Source of the DNA: Papiliotrema nemorosa
Lineage: Eukaryota > Basidiomycota > Tremellomycetes > Tremellales > Rhynchogastremaceae
DNA: 64,000 bases
Assembly: GCA_032158125.1 (NCBI GenBank)
Contig: JASKOT010000019.1
Coordinates: 186,001 to 250,000 of the forward strand
Direction of reading: 5' to 3'
Part shown: piece after piece, positions 11,240-24,436 of the stretch
Layout: every line of letters starts with the position of its first letter
Position numbering within the stretch: the first letter of the stretch is position 1
The notes under the pieces: generated by a model
Database searches by the model: none
The model's input: only the letters and a program-made list of their open reading frames with translations
Told to the model about the DNA's origin: nothing
Program-made: the position numbers and the translations under genes

Positions 11240-12540
11240 GAGCAATAGATTGAGGAGTAAAGCACAGTTGAAGGGGGGCAGATCTTTTTTTGTATATGTT
11301 TTGCAACCGGGTATGGCTACTCGAGCATCAATTCAATAGACTGAAGCGGGGTGTGTATAATATGAAGATGATATGCAGATCCCCCAGCTTTCCACATTAC
11401 CGCCTGCTGAACGAAGATCCATGTGCCAAAGCTGCGAGAATCTGAACCTGTACCACTCGCGCATCATTTGTATGTTGTAGCTGTCTCTTCATACCATACT
11501 TTGTGTGGTGCAGTGATCCAATGAGGGGCTCCGAAATTCAAGAAAATGCAGGCGCGTCGATCATAACAAAGGTGAAGAAATACGACCATTGATCAATCAA
11601 TTCACTCTCAACAGTCTGCATACCGACAGTCTTGCATTTCGTAGAATAGGTGGTCAATCTCTTGAGGCGGAAGCTACGCCGGTGCAACTGCAGGTGTATG
11701 GTGGAGGTATCTACGGTGAGTGAGACGGAGCACCCTCCCCTTCCGCTCAGACATTTCCGGCAAGGTGTTTTTCGCTGCGACAATGACCAGCCCCCGTCAT
11801 GAAGATCAGAGTCTCGTAGCTTTCTACTCGCAAGCGTCGGGATGCGATAACTTGTAGCGAAGGACAGAGGACTGCTGGCTTCTGACGGATAGCTTTGATC
11901 TGTGTCATTGCCCCCTCACTACCCCTGTGTGTCAAAACGTCCGATAATTTCGCTTCCTGGGTGTTGCATGCAGAGTCGAGGGGAGCTGATCTGTGTAGGA
12001 GGCTACAAAAGGATAGCGCTGTAGACTGAGTGACAGACGGGGACATTGCAGTCGATCGTGGACCGTCACAGTCAGTCATACGATGAGCGTTACCCTTGTC
12101 CTTGTCTTCCACCACGCCCCCACGTAGCATGTGCTTGCAAGAGACACGCTGACATTCAGACACGATATCCTCACTCTCGTTCTGCATCGTCATTCTCGTC
12201 TCGCGTTAGATACAGTACCCGCCATCACGCTCGCGTCACTCGCATCAAGGACCGGGTTTCTCGCACCCTTCCAAGCCGTTTCATCCGCCTCCAGACGCCG
12301 CGCCTCCCTCCCGTCCAAATCCCTCATCATCCATCCGACTACTCCTTTTTTCTCACCCAAAAGAGACTTTTTCCTCTTGACGGCTGCGATCGTTGTCATT
12401 CGAATTTCGACTGATCCGTCGTCATCGGCGAAACCCTCATTTGATCAGAGATAATAAATCGCCTCTTGGCTACAGTCACTTCCAGCAGACCCTGACATCC
12501 CTTCGCATATCTCTCATCTCCATCTCATCTCCATCTCATC
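11240..12540. other. Intergenic region upstream of the Ste20-like kinase
   Basis: About 1.3 kb. The right part (from about 12130) is strongly pyrimidine-rich and ends in a small repeat of CATCTC units (12509-12539) just before the kinase ATG, a probable long 5' leader. The rest shows no supported gene. A 148-codon minus-strand ORF (11747-12193) looks like chance. Confidence 0.5.
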
Positions 12541-14903
12541 ATGCCTTCTTCGCCCTCTTCGTCTCGGGACTTGGCGGACCCGTCTGTTGCGTATACACTG
12601 CTGGAGAAGCTGGGCACAGGGTCCTTTGGAACAGTATGGAAAGCGTAAGCATAAGTCCTCACTGCCAGTGCGAGATGGACAGCTGATGTGGTAGAAAACA
12701 CAATGTGACGGGACAGGTGGTGGCCATCAAGATGATCGGTAAGTGCTGACTTCATCGCAGGGCCCGCTCCATGCAAAACTGAGCTCATCCTTAGACCTCG
12801 AATCGACAGACGACGACATCACTGAAATACAAGCTGAAATCGCCCATCTCTCCGCTTGCGATTCTGAGCATGTCACAAGGTATTATGGAAGCTTTGTGCG
12901 AGGATGGAGATTGTGGATCGTCATGGAGTATCTAGCAGGAGGGAGTTGCCTTGATCTGGTATGCCAAGCTTCCATTCTTCTCCGTGTCTTGCTGATGGCT
13001 AGCTCAAACCGGGCGTCTTCACGGAGGCACAGATTGCTATTGTCTGCAGAGAGCTCCTTTACGGCCTGGCATATCTTCATGACGAGGGGAAGATACATCG
13101 TGATATCAAAGCTGCCAATGTCCTCCTCTCTGCCAGTGGAGCAGTCAAACTCGGTCAGTCAAGCAATACCGCGCAGAACAAAGCTGATAGAATAGCGGAT
13201 TTTGGAGTAGCAGCACAGCTTTCTTCGCACAAGTCTCAAAGACATACCTTTGTTGGGACCCCTTTTTGGATGGCACCTGAAGTCATCCGTCAAGCAGGAT
13301 ACGACGCTCGCGCAGATATTTGGTCGTTGGGCATTACGGCTATCGAGATGGCGAAAGGAGAACCGCCTTTGGCAGAGTATCACCCCATGCGAGTGCTCTT
13401 CTTGATTCCCAAAGCGAAGGCACCTAGGTTAGAGGAAAGTGAAGGGTGGGGTAAGGAGTTTTTGGACTTCTTGGAGAAGTGTCTGCAGAAGGATCCACGG
13501 GATGTAAGTTGACACGGGTGCAGACATGACTTGTGCTAATGAGCAGCGATCAACAGCAAGGGAACTGCTCAAGCACCCTTTCATCAGGAACGCTCGATCT
13601 ACTCCGCGTCTTGTAGAGCTCATCGAACGGCATCGCGCTTTCAAATCGAGGAATCCTTCCAAACCGTCCACTCCTTCCAAGACACTCAATCGCCAAGCCG
13701 CAGGCTTCGGCCTCACCATGGTTAACAACGGCACGATGCGCAGTGAGTGGAATTTTGACGAGACCATCAGAGGAACGGTACGTGGAGTACCGGTAGAGCT
13801 GGATCTCGAAGATATGAGCGATGAAGAAGAGTGGGACCTGAAGGATCAAGAAGTCATGATTGGTGTTGAGGAAGGTGAAGGATGGGGGACGACCCGAATC
13901 AGGACAAGTCACGTCATGTCCGCTTCAACGCTCAACGGATCGGATGTCTCGTTACCTCCACTGGAGAGGTCACCCATGGAGACTCCATCACTGGGTTCTT
14001 CGCCTCAGACACCAACTAGTGAGATGGCGGAATTGCGGACTTCGACGGGAAGCGGGACGTCGGGCAAGTCGACCTGGAAACAACGACATGATCAACGAGG
14101 GACAATAGTCAAAGAAGGCGACGTGGGAGACGGGTGAGCTGATGGTCACTTTATATTGAAAAGAGCTGATGAAACAGCTACTCCACAGTGCGACCAGTCA
14201 AGAAGGTTGATGCAGCGGGATCACAGAGATTATCAAACGAGTTCATCGGGACAGCATCGATCAGACGCGCGGCCGAGGGTCTGAAGCAAGTGCAGGGCTT
14301 GGAGAGTCCCATCAAGCCTCGTGCGCCTCTTTCTGCGAAAGGTCGGGCGGGTCAAGCATTAGTGGAGGAGGTTGTTCTGGGTGTGCTCGACTCGGTCAGT
14401 CATTTCGATTTCACCATGGGATTCTGAGCTGACGTTTAGTCCGCAGGGAACAATCTCGATGCTGCCACTCTGGAGGCTGTCAACACGATCAGAAAGGGAT
14501 TCTCGGACCTTGGTGCTGCTAACCCTGAAATTGCCTACCAGCTCGTCATGGATGTTCTCGGTGGCATCAGATCGTGAGTTGACTCGGTCAAGCAAGCCAC
14601 TGCTTATGGACAGCAACGAAGTGGTCCATTCACATATCAAAAACATGTCGATGGCTCAAGTGATTCCACGTCATCGACCTAGTGTCTCGCCCAAAGTGCG
14701 TGGGGCAGAAGACGACGATCGTTCAAGCGGAGAGCATGAGCGAGGGATTGGGGCGAAGGATGTAAAGGAGCGGGATCTGATCAAGGACAGAAGTCCCTTG
14801 GCTGACATGCTATACCTCAGATGTAAGTCTCCTTCACCATATTGCTGTTTAGAGCTGATTGGCAGGGCTGGATGGGTTGAAGCTGCGGTGGCCCGGAACT
14901 TGA
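12541..14903 (+). CDS. kic1: Ste20-family serine/threonine kinase, GCK-III type (KIC1/MST3-4-like)
   Basis: The kinase domain occupies the N-terminus: glycine loop [18 protein letters not shown] (ATP Lys), [24 protein letters not shown] (catalytic HRD and DFG; about 13090-13205), activation loop [14 protein letters not shown], then [20 protein letters not shown] and [16 protein letters not shown] long low-complexity regulatory tail follows. It ends with a conserved segment: splicing across the last intron gives [16 protein letters not shown] and a stop at 14901-14903, so the apparent ORF to 14944 is intron read-through. In fungi these kinases act in the RAM/MOR morphogenesis pathway upstream of a Cbk1-type NDR kinase, usually with an Mo25/Hym1 partner. 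The kinase class is clear; the KIC1 name is inferred. Confidence 0.92.
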
Positions 14904-15303
14904 GGGAGCAGTGTGGCATCGACGAACGACCGGTATACGATTGAGTTATGATAAAGACGTGTATATAGTACATAATGAGCACCTCTGATATCTCCAGCGA
15001 GTCCATTTTCTACCTCCTCTTAGACGAACTTGTATGTACACAATGCATCAGGCCTCTCGCAAACTGCCAAGTTTGACCAAGTGACAGCTGTTTGATTCGC
15101 CACCCAAGTGGTCATGACGAGTCCGGCATACGAAGCGGGTGAGACCGAATCGACCCGAACTGACCATCAACCGTCGACCTCGACCATTGTCCTCCGCACA
15201 CTTCATCAGCTCCAGCGAACCTCCTGTAAAACAAGCGAAGAAGACACACAGGAGGCACTGGTCAGATCCATGAGCTAGTCCGACGAAGACACTCGCCGGC
15301 AAC
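14904..15303. other. Intergenic between kinase and PP2C genes
   Basis: About 400 bases with no convincing ORF. It contains the kinase 3' end and the promoter of the phosphatase gene. Confidence 0.5.
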
Positions 15304-17528
15304 ATGTCAAAACCTAAACCGGGTTTGGGCAAAGGCATCGTCCGGACCCTTGTTCATTCCACTTCTACATCCAACCCAACCACATCGCTCCAACTCGCCC
15401 CCTCGCTCTCTACAGGTGTTTCGAATTACTCGACTTCTCAACTTTCCGCTCTCGGTGGTACGAGCCATCATGTGTCTTCGGGGCGATTGGATTTCGGATC
15501 GATAGGTCTTCCTGGGAGTAACACGGGTACTGGGTCTGGACAAGGGAGAAATCGGAAGGGGAAGTACACCTATTCAACGTTGTTCCCTGCTTCGTCGTCG
15601 TCTTCCGCAGGGTCCGTAGCGGTGACTGGAACGTATGGTCCCCTGGGCGGTAATTCGGAGACAACCAGGTGGGAAGGGGATAAAGACGTGGTGTTGCCTT
15701 TCCGACCTCGATATACTACTACGTCTCGCCGGCCTTCTTCTCCTAGCTCCTCCCCTCGTTCCAGTAGGAGATCACTCTCGACGCTCTCACCTCCTGCACA
15801 ACCTTTTTCTTCGAGCTCTTCACTGTTCCCACCTTCCACCTTGTTCAACTCTATCCCTTCACTCGAATCTATCCCCATCATCTCTGCCTTTTTAGACAAA
15901 TCGTCATTATGGAACACACAGAGCACGTTCGACACTCTCGATCTGATCATATCACCACCTTCGCCTCCCCCGTCCATCCGCCCACGACCTAATGAAGTTC
16001 ATCCCGCTTTATCTCCTTCACCGATATACGACTCTACCACTCTTTCACCCTCTTTTGCCCAACTCGGCGTCCCATCATCGTCCTTCTCCATCCCAAGCGC
16101 GAGCGTTTCCAACGTAGAGGACGAAAATACCCATTCGGCAACTGCGAGCACGCGACTCATATTTCACCTCGGCGCAAGCGGTCTAGCAAAAGAAAGACCA
16201 GCGTACACACCCCCTAAACGAGCGACCTCCCCGGCTCCACCACCCCGACCGAGAAGTTTTCCATTACCTACAGTGACGCCACCCGAAGTATCCGAACTAC
16301 GGAGTGTGGGTGTAGGTGAAGATGCCTATTTTGCACGGATGGACGGGATGTGCATAGCGGATGGAGTGGGCGGATGGGCAAAATCAGGTAGAGGAGGCGC
16401 AGATGCGGGCAGGTGGTCTAGACTCTTGACGCATTTCTGTGAAGTAGAATTGGGGCTGTGGGATCAGGGTTTGGGTGTTTATGCCGATCAGGACGGAGGT
16501 GGGAGTAAGAGCGTCCAAAGTGGAGAGTGGTCTAAGAAAGCGTGGGAGAATGCGATGGACCCGAAAGGGGGAAAAGATAGCTGGGCGAAGACTTCTGCTA
16601 CATCGCTCGAGGGGGCTGGAGGGACCGGCAAGCGTTCAAGTGCAAGTCTGAGCTCGAGAGCCAAAGGAAAGAGGAAAGCTTTGGATCCGGTAGAGATCAT
16701 GCAGAGGGGATTTGAGAAGTGCTTGGCGTGCTTCATCAACGAAGTGAGTACACTACACTGTTGTGGTCACAGGTGAGATAGGCTGATGTTTAGGGGATCC
16801 ACGGGTCTTCGACTTGTCTTTTGGCCTGTTTACACGATTCGACACTATCAATAGCCAACTTGGGCGATTGCGCTCTACTCCTTATTCGCTCAAACGAGAT
16901 CATTTTCCGAACGGACGAGATGCAGCATGCTTTCAATTTCCCACTGCAATTAGGAACTCATTCGAGGGATGAACCGATGAAAGATGCAAAACGGTACGAC
17001 GTGGGAGTGGGCAAGGGCGACGTGGTCGTGCTTGGTTCGGATGGGTTGATGGATAATCTGGTACGTCTGCCTCTGTTCCACTGTCATTCCTTGCGATTGG
17101 GAATCACGTGTGGATGAGGTCTAAGTCTTCAAGCTGACAGTCGTCAGTTTGACGAAGATATCCTGGAAACTCTCGCTCAGTTCACCTCGCCCACTGGTGC
17201 TTCTCCGGATTCATCGTCGAATAACCAGGAAGATCTCGCCCCTTTTTCCCCACAGAAAGTCTCCGAGGCCCTGTGTAATCGAGCGAGAGAGATATCCGAG
17301 CAGACGTCAGCTACTACTCCTTTCATGGTGAGAGCCATTGAAGAAGGTATAGATTTTGTCGGAGGAAAAAAAGACGGTGAGTCTCCCTGCGAGACACCCC
17401 GACCGCGTTGAGAGGGATTGCGAGTGGTCGTAGGACGGTGCTGATGGGCAGATATCTCCGTCGTAGTGGGTGTGATAGGTGATCGAGAATCGGGTCGACA
17501 AGATGGTCTAGCCTTACATACGAGGTGA
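15304..17528 (+). CDS. ptc7: PP2C-type protein phosphatase, PTC7-like, probably mitochondrial
   Basis: Metal-dependent Ser/Thr phosphatase. The first exon is unusually long (nearly 490 codons), starting MSKPKPGLGKGIVRTLVHST, rich in Ser, Thr and basic residues with no early acidic residues, which fits a mitochondrial presequence; a Ser/Pro-rich disordered region follows. The catalytic domain begins at VGVGEDAYFARMDGMCIADGVGGW (metal-binding Asp in EDAYF and ADGVGGW). Later exons carry LSIANLGDCALLLIRSN, KGDVVVLGSDGLMDNL (metal Asp) and KKDDISVVVGVIG. Yeast Ptc7 acts on coenzyme Q synthesis in mitochondria. The long N-terminal extension is larger than in yeast. The stop at 17526-17528 follows ALHTR. 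Confidence 0.88.
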
Positions 17529-17814
17529 TCCGACCATGACTGATCTGGAAATTGGTAAAAGGCGCATGGATGTAGAGGAATAGTCGCGTTGTAGAACATC
17601 TTTGATTGTATCCTTGACACGATTTCGAGTTTGATCGGCATTGTACTGATTACGTAGAAGCACGATGGACGAGAGCCATGTTTGGCGGTCATCTGCAGAA
17701 TGCACCTTGTGACGCACTCGCGTTCTTGCTCAAGAAATGGTATTAGCATTGCGGGGAATACAAGAGACAAGCATACGGCAGTTCTTGATGACCGCCCTTG
17801 GTCATTTCCCCAGA

Positions 17815-20224
17815 TCATCCATCTCCTGGTCCGTTCGCCAGCATATCCTCAAAGCTGAACATTCTCGTCCCGCCTCTTCTAGCCCTCAGCCCAGGGGAAG
17901 ATTCATCACCCCGATCTTCTCCTTGATCTAGCTCGCCCAATCCAGGAACAGAGATGCTACGTAATGGTATGTCACCCGCTGCACCAGGTTGAGTCATACT
18001 CGGAGGAGATAACGCTGGTCTACTTGGACCTTTCTTCGTCGGCGACACGTTGGGCATAGAACCTCGCCTCGTGGTAGGTGTATCGCGTACAGTGGCAAAT
18101 GGATCACCTGTGGGAAAGGACGAGGAAGGGCCCATGTTGGAATGGCGGACAGATGGAGGTCGAGCACGAGGAGGTGTGACGCTAATACTGCGTATATGTG
18201 AAGCGGCACTTGTCCCGCTAAGATTTGGATGATGAGAGAATCCAGAAGGTCCAGGTTGATCATACACGCCAAAATCTTGATTCTGCCTGATATACCCATG
18301 GGCCGGAAGAGACCGTCTTCGATCAGAAAACGAATGGGCTCTTTCGACAGTGATCGATGGAGGCAGAGTCGACAACGATTCGAAGGGCTGTGGCAAAGTA
18401 GGCGTGAGTGGATGGTCTACCCCGGCAAATTGGGCTTGCTGGGTGGGAAAAATGTCGGTCAATATCTCTCCGCCCCAGAGCGAATCTCGACGCAAGGTGA
18501 AGGGCATGACAGAAGATGGACGACGTGAGCTGGGGGACAAGAGTGGAGCCAGCGAATTAGGCTCTGAAGGTCTTCTGTAGTCGTTGACGTTTTCCCGGTC
18601 AATCACCACCACCTTTCTGGTCAGCTGAAGCTCGCAAAGCACAACGAAGCTGACCCGTTGATCGTCCTCTTGTCTGATCCAGCGTTGTGTACCTCGATCG
18701 TCCACTTCCTTCGGAGCCTGTTTCTCGTGCGACTGTAAAGAATGTCGGCGACCATGCGTAGACGTAATCGGATCGCCTACCATACTCCATCCTATCCAAT
18801 CTTGACTCTTCCTCCACCCCTTCTTCAGCGTATGTTGCGCGGCGCCCGTCCCCTGCATCGACTTGACGCTTTTCAAAGACTTTATTTGGGCTGACTTCTC
18901 TATTCTTTCGGTATTTGAAGAGACCGGGATAGGCGATAGAGAACGGTGGGACGGAGGAGGGGAGGGCGGGAGGGGGGAAGGAGCCTGACCGGTGAGAATG
19001 GTGGGTAGGGAGAAGACGTGTGAAGCTCCTGGATTGCTCCCATGGGTATGCGGGAGTGACAAAGAGAGAATGAGTGTGATGGTGTAAAACTTGGGCAACT
19101 TGCAGTGAGCGATACTGCCTCGTACGACCTTGACTCACGGATAGGATCGGGAAGTAACACCAGGAAGACGTCTTTGCAAACTGGTACAAGAATAAGGTGG
19201 TCAACTGAATGGTGGTCACCGCCAGCCCTCCATGGAAGGTGATCAGCTAGATGCCATTAGCATATCGTTCCAGTCTGCGGGTCACGGGATACTCACGATG
19301 AGTCTGGTGACCGCTTGACCGATAGGGCCACCTTTGGCTGCCAGATGCGCACGAGCCCACCACAACTCCACGCACAAAACCACACTCAAGACGACGTCCA
19401 CTGCAGAGGAAGTCGTCAACCAAGACAGCTCTGTTATCTGGAACCTATCATGTCAACAAAGCCTGCAGAAACAACAGATACTAACGGGCTCCAGGACTCC
19501 GCAGACCCCTGAGCTCTACCTAGACTCCACAGATTTGGCGATCTCAAGATGTATACGGCTGCAGCGACGCCTGAAGAATTGCCAAAGAGGATGCAAACAC
19601 CCATCAATATCCCAAAAGCCCATCGAGCGATGGGATGTGCGAGCTTGGGCCAGAACGCCGCGAGAGAGGAGATGAAGAGTAGACATCGACGTAAAAGGAA
19701 GAATTGGGTGATGACAGCTGGGAAGAGGCCGAAGAAGGGGGATAAGAAGAATGATGAGGTGGGTGTGAGGAAAGCTTGGATGTTCATAAAGTTGGTTGCG
19801 AACATCTGATATCAGTGCGATGCTCGACAAATACCGATCAGTACCAGATGAAGCGAAAAAGATGTCGTGACACTCACTTCCCAACCTCTGATCATGTCCA
19901 CGATAGACTGAGCGAGGTTCGAGACCAGACTTGCGACCACCATTGTTACGCCCACGCGTGTCGACGTTGACGCTTCCGGACGCGTCTTGGTTTCCGAAGC
20001 GACCAGCCCGAAATATTGGATGGAAAGCATCAACACAATGCCCATCCCTTTTCGTCAAAGCTGACCCTTCGCTACAGCTGAAGCTTACCGAAGAATTGGA
20101 ATGAGAATCCGAGGAAGAATGGGCCAGCGACCTCTGCCAATGAGGTGTGGAAAGGTATTTCGAAAATAACTCCTCCTTCACCCAGCCCAAGACCGTTCAA
20201 AGGGTCTAGGTTGAAGACGTCCAT
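17815..20224 (-). CDS. Fungal integral membrane protein, DUF6534-like, with long disordered tail
   Basis: The start at 20224 gives MDVFNLDPLNGLGLGEGG followed by a hydrophobic segment (AGPFFLGFSFQFFG) and then several further membrane segments spread over short exons: VMGIVLMLSIQYFGLVAS, ITQFFLLRRCLLFISSLAAF, RWAFGILMGVCILFGNSSG, AVDVVLSVVLCVELWWA and TTIQLTTLFLYQFAKTSSW. The last, followed by LPKFYTITLILSLSLPHTHG, resembles the conserved LSKLYTNSLLATLN stretch of the basidiomycete DUF6534 family. About 400 residues of Ser/Pro/Arg-rich, presumably cytoplasmic sequence follow. The function of these seven-helix-like proteins is unknown. It is convergent with the PTC7 gene. Confidence 0.75.
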
Positions 20225-21663
20225 GGTTCATGCGACCTCGATAAGATGTGATAGTCGAAAAGGAGGGATGTGTCCAGCCAAGGTGGTAAAGTCGTGTACA
20301 ATGCGGTCGTCGAAGAGATCGAGTTCCAAAGCTGATAACAGGAGAACTGAAAAGATGTTGAAGATGAGTATACACAAGCAGGGCGTGGAGGGAATCTGTC
20401 GTCCGCTTAGTTATATAGAGATGGTCTAAGCGTCGTCGCACATGGTAACAGTCGAGCAACAACAATGTTCAGAGTCTAAATTGTTAGATCTAATTTGTAG
20501 TCAGTGTGATCAGACGTCGTTATGTTATCGAGTGCCCCAATTTGATGTGCTTTGGAAGGGGGCTGGTGTCAGGGTAAAGACGATACTCTCGATCGAGTCG
20601 TGATGATGATGTGGATGGCGAGGAGATGCAACGTCCAAAGGAACAGGAGAGCAAGGCGAAGGAGGGGTGGATACCATCACATCAGCTATCGATCACGATC
20701 CATCACCTGGATGGAGTCCATGAAACGCAACGAGGTAATTACTCGAGGTGTCGCATCTGGTCACCGAGCTGGAAAGAGCCCAAGAAATTTGGATCCGGGT
20801 GCTCAGTTCGAGTGTCAAGGGGGGGACGTTGATGAGCAGGGACCGTCGGGAATTCCAGACCCATCATTGACGCCGAGTTATCATCCGGGATCATCGTATC
20901 CTCCCGTGCCCACACGAGACACTCCGAGCTGTTGAAAAGAGGACCTTCAGCGGGTCGACCCGTTCATATCATCCATATCGTAGGTTGACGGCAGGACAGT
21001 GTAGTTGAAGGAAACCACCACTAGGATGGAAAAACTACGTCGCGTCGGCGCATCAGACCTTGACTCGACATGCTTTGTCCTCCTCGGCGAGGAGCTCGTG
21101 TCCCCACATTGTGTGGTCGAGTAACTTGATCAGTTCGACTTCTCTACTTGACTTGACCATCATGCTGACGATGCATACGCATACTATACACTACGAAAGC
21201 TGCTCTATCGGTTTTACGAGGCTTTGTTGCAGTGTCCCCTCGCCCAAAGAGGTAATTCCGAACAAAGCCGTCTTTGAGATGCACCGGTAAAGGGGGAATA
21301 ACCGATTTCCGGTGACTTGTAATGACCGGGTCATCCCACTCTACACGAATTAATTTCAGTCTGGTGCATGGCTGGGTGGAGATGGTATGTACAAGGCGGC
21401 TAGAGTGAGGTCATGCTCAGCCGAGAGTTAGGTGTTTTCGACTCGATCCTGGCATATATAAGAGAAGAATCCGCTGGAGGTCCGGCTAATTCACCATTCG
21501 AGGTGAGCTCAAGTGGATTGCAAGTAGGACGAGGCTGACTGCTGAGTACACCCACCGCATCGCGCACCACGTATTAGCTGCTTCCGCTCCCCATCGTCGA
21601 CCTGAACCGACATTATCATCTGCTTAAACACTTTCACCTCTTCCCAAAGAATCCTCCATCACC
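20225..21663. other. Long promoter region of isocitrate lyase
   Basis: About 1.4 kb without a supported gene. It must contain the divergent promoters of the membrane-protein gene and isocitrate lyase. The right end is a pyrimidine-rich leader with a TATA box about 200 bases before the ATG. Such length suits a carbon-source-regulated gene; no specific regulator site can be named. Confidence 0.5.
21454..21461 (+). promoter_or_regulatory. TATA box of isocitrate lyase
   Basis: TATATAAG lies about 200 bases before the ATG at 21664, followed by a plausible start region and leader. Confidence 0.6.
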
Positions 21664-23693
21664 ATGTCTGAACAGGAACTTCTTGCTGCCGAGTTGAAAG
21701 AACTCGAGCAATTCCAAAAGGCAAGTCGGCTCCTTCTTTTCTCTCATCCCTTTTTCCACGCGCAACCGCTGAAGAACCCTCGTACTGACCTGCAGCAACC
21801 TCGGTTCAAGCGGACCACCCGTCCTTATCCGGCATCAGAAGTAGTGAACAAACGAGGAACACTCCCGATTCAATATCCCTCCGATGCCATGGCCAAGAAG
21901 CTGTTCAAGCTCTTAGAATCAAAGGCACGAGGGGAGGACGGCGGATGTTCCTTCACCTACGGCGCGTGAGTGACGCGCGAACTTTAGCGATTCATATACT
22001 GATGACAGCCTTGACCCTGTCCAGATCACACAAATGGCAAAGCACCTCGAGACTGTCTACGTTTCCGGGTGGCAGTGCAGTTCTACCGCTTCGAGCTCCC
22101 TTGAGCCTGGACCTGATCTCGCTGGTGAGCTTGTTGGAAGACTGTTGTGTCTCAACTGATGTTTAGACTACCCCTCGAACACTGTCCCAAACAAGGTTGC
22201 CCAGCTATTCACTGCTCAACTCTTCCATGATCGAAAACAAAGATGGACTCGAGCTCAAGCCCTCGCCAAGGGAGAAAAGCTGGAAGCGCCCATTGACTAT
22301 CTGAGGCCAATGGTAGCGGATGCCGATACGGGTCATGGGGGTCAGCTAGCTCTGAACATCGTATGATATGAGCTGACAGACAGGTTTGACTGCTGTGATG
22401 CGGTTGACAAAGATGATGGTTGAAGCTGGCGCTGCTGGGATCCACATTGAAGATCAAGCGCCAGGAACAAAGAAGTGTGGACACATGGCTGGAAAGGTGG
22501 GTACCTCGTGAAAAAGGTGCATGAGCTGACAGCCAGGTCTTGGTGCCTATCTCGGAACACATCAACCGACTCGTGGCCATGCGACTTCAATGCGATATCA
22601 TGGGTACGACCAACCTCGTCATTGCGCGAACGGATAGTGAAGCCGCCACTCTCATCACGTCCAACATCGACCCTCGAGACCACGCGTTCATTCTCGGTTC
22701 CACCAACCCAGATCTCCTCCCGCTCAACGACCTCATGCTCGCTGCTGAACTCCGAGGAACCTCCGGTCCAGCATTACAGAAAATCGAAGATGAATGGTCG
22801 ACCAAAGCCGGACTCGTCACTTATCCCGTAGCACTCGCCAATGCGCTGAAGAAGCAAGGTGTGCCTGCTCAGAAGATTGAAGAATTTACTGCAAAACTTG
22901 CCAGTCAACACCTGGGCCGACCTGCCGCGCTTCAACTCGCCCAGAAAGAGTACGGGCTCAAATCTGCCCCTCACTTCGATTGGGATTCCCCAAGAACCAG
23001 AGAAGGGTACTTTAGGTACCAAGGTGGAACGTCCTGCGCTATTAACCGAGCTGTGGCTTTTGCCCCCTATGCCGATTTGTTATGGATGGAGACGAAATCC
23101 CCAATTTACGCCCAGGCGAAAGAGTTTGCAGAGGGTGTGCACAAAGAACGTCCGGGTCACTGGCTGGCTTACAACCTTTCGCCAAGTTTCAACTGGGAGA
23201 AGGCGGGTATGGGACCGCAGGAAACACGAGATTACGTCTGGGAGCTTGGAAAGTTGGGCTTTGTTTTCCAGTTCATCACTGTGGGTAGAATCGCCCCCTC
23301 TCAAAATAGCGAAACTGATGACTCCAGCTTGCGGGATTACACTCCAATGCGTACATCTCGGATTTGTTCGCGCAAAACTTCAAGAAGGACGGTATGAAGG
23401 CATACGTCGAGCTTGTCCAGAAGCGAGAGCGAGAGATCGGCTGCGACGTCTTGACCCACCAAAAGGTGAGTTACAATTATTCCCAATCGAGTGAAAGAAT
23501 CTGACATTATAGTGGTCTGGAGCAGACTTTGCGGATGCAATGATGATGACCGTCACTGGTGGAATGTGAGTTGACTCGTACATTCAAGCTCGACATACTG
23601 ATAGTTAGCTCCTCAACGGCCGCCATGGGCAAGGGGGTGACAGAATCTCAGTTTGTCGACGACAAGACGAAGAAAGCCTTGGGCAAGCTGTAG
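21664..23693 (+). CDS. icl1: Isocitrate lyase, glyoxylate cycle
   Basis: Splits isocitrate into glyoxylate and succinate, allowing growth on acetate or fatty acids. It starts [18 protein letters not shown]. Core motifs include [31 protein letters not shown] (the KKCGH active-site signature), [10 protein letters not shown] and [12 protein letters not shown], and it ends [14 protein letters not shown] through KKALGKL. All expected parts of the fungal enzyme are present, split by about eight short introns. The terminal GKL is a weak match to a peroxisomal tripeptide, so location is uncertain. Its neighbours show no glyoxylate-cycle partners. It is convergent with the small Myb-like gene. Confidence 0.98.
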
Positions 23694-23852
23694 ACACCGC
23701 GTGAACGCGTAGAAATCCGATTTGTTTCTAGTTTCATGAGCAGGCGATTCTCCACCATGCATTGTCGTTTTGCTTCTCGCTCGTCATTGAGTCCTCAACA
23801 AGCTGGAGTCCGCATTCGTATCCTGTTGAGTGATTCTCATTGCCTCAACGGA

Positions 23853-24436
23853 CTACTTGGCTTTTCCTCCGGTGCCCTTGGCAAGCAGCATCTATCATCA
23901 GCCAACAATTTCTACCATGGGTGTTCGTCCGACTTCTACGGGGATTCCGCCGGTGGCAATGGAAGTATGCTGCGTTACTCACTCGAGCGTGATACTGAGC
24001 TCCATAGCTGGTTCGATGAAGCAACCTCCCGTCCGCTTTGATCAGTGGCCATAAATGGCTTTTAATGAGTTGGTCCATGATCCCCAGAAGAATTTGATCT
24101 TCTTCCGCGTTCCAAGCCTATATGTTAGTCACATAACGTATCCCATGAGGTGGTGGGACGCGGTCGGTGGGAAGACGATGACGTGAGATTCGAGATGATG
24201 GAAGGATACCGATAGCTTACCGTCTTCGTTCCTGCTTTTTCCTTTTGTGGCTTCCCCGAAATAGGAGAGGATTGGGTGACACTCTTGAGATTGGTCCTTC
24301 GAGGCTTCTTCTTCGGGGTGGATGTCTCAGTGGTGGAAGGTGAAGGTGAGGGTGATGGCGAGGGAGAAATTGGTGATGTGGCAGGTTTGAGGTCGAGCGA
24401 GGGGTCGATATCCTCGTTCAAGTGTCGTTTGGGCAT
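23853..24436 (-). CDS. Small Myb/SANT-like DNA-binding protein
   Basis: Three exons. The first encodes MPKRHLNEDIDPSLDLKP, a Ser/Pro repeat and a basic patch (TPKKKPRRTNLK), a likely nuclear signal. The second gives AWNAEEDQILLGIMDQLIKS and HLWPLIKADGRLLHRTSYGA, matching the tryptophan/acidic pattern of a single Myb/SANT helix bundle. The last exon adds MLLAKGTGGKAK. The product is about 130 residues. Single-repeat Myb proteins of this size are common in basidiomycetes, and the specific role is unknown. An in-frame upstream ATG at 24463 would add nine residues. Confidence 0.6.

Noticed and set aside
11747..12193. 148-codon minus-strand ORF before the kinase gene
   Set aside because: No recognisable motif, no splice context, and it covers probable promoter sequence; treated as chance.
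14372..14944. 190-codon ORF at the kinase 3' end
   Set aside because: It reads through introns in the wrong frame; the spliced frame ends [11 protein letters not shown] at 14903.
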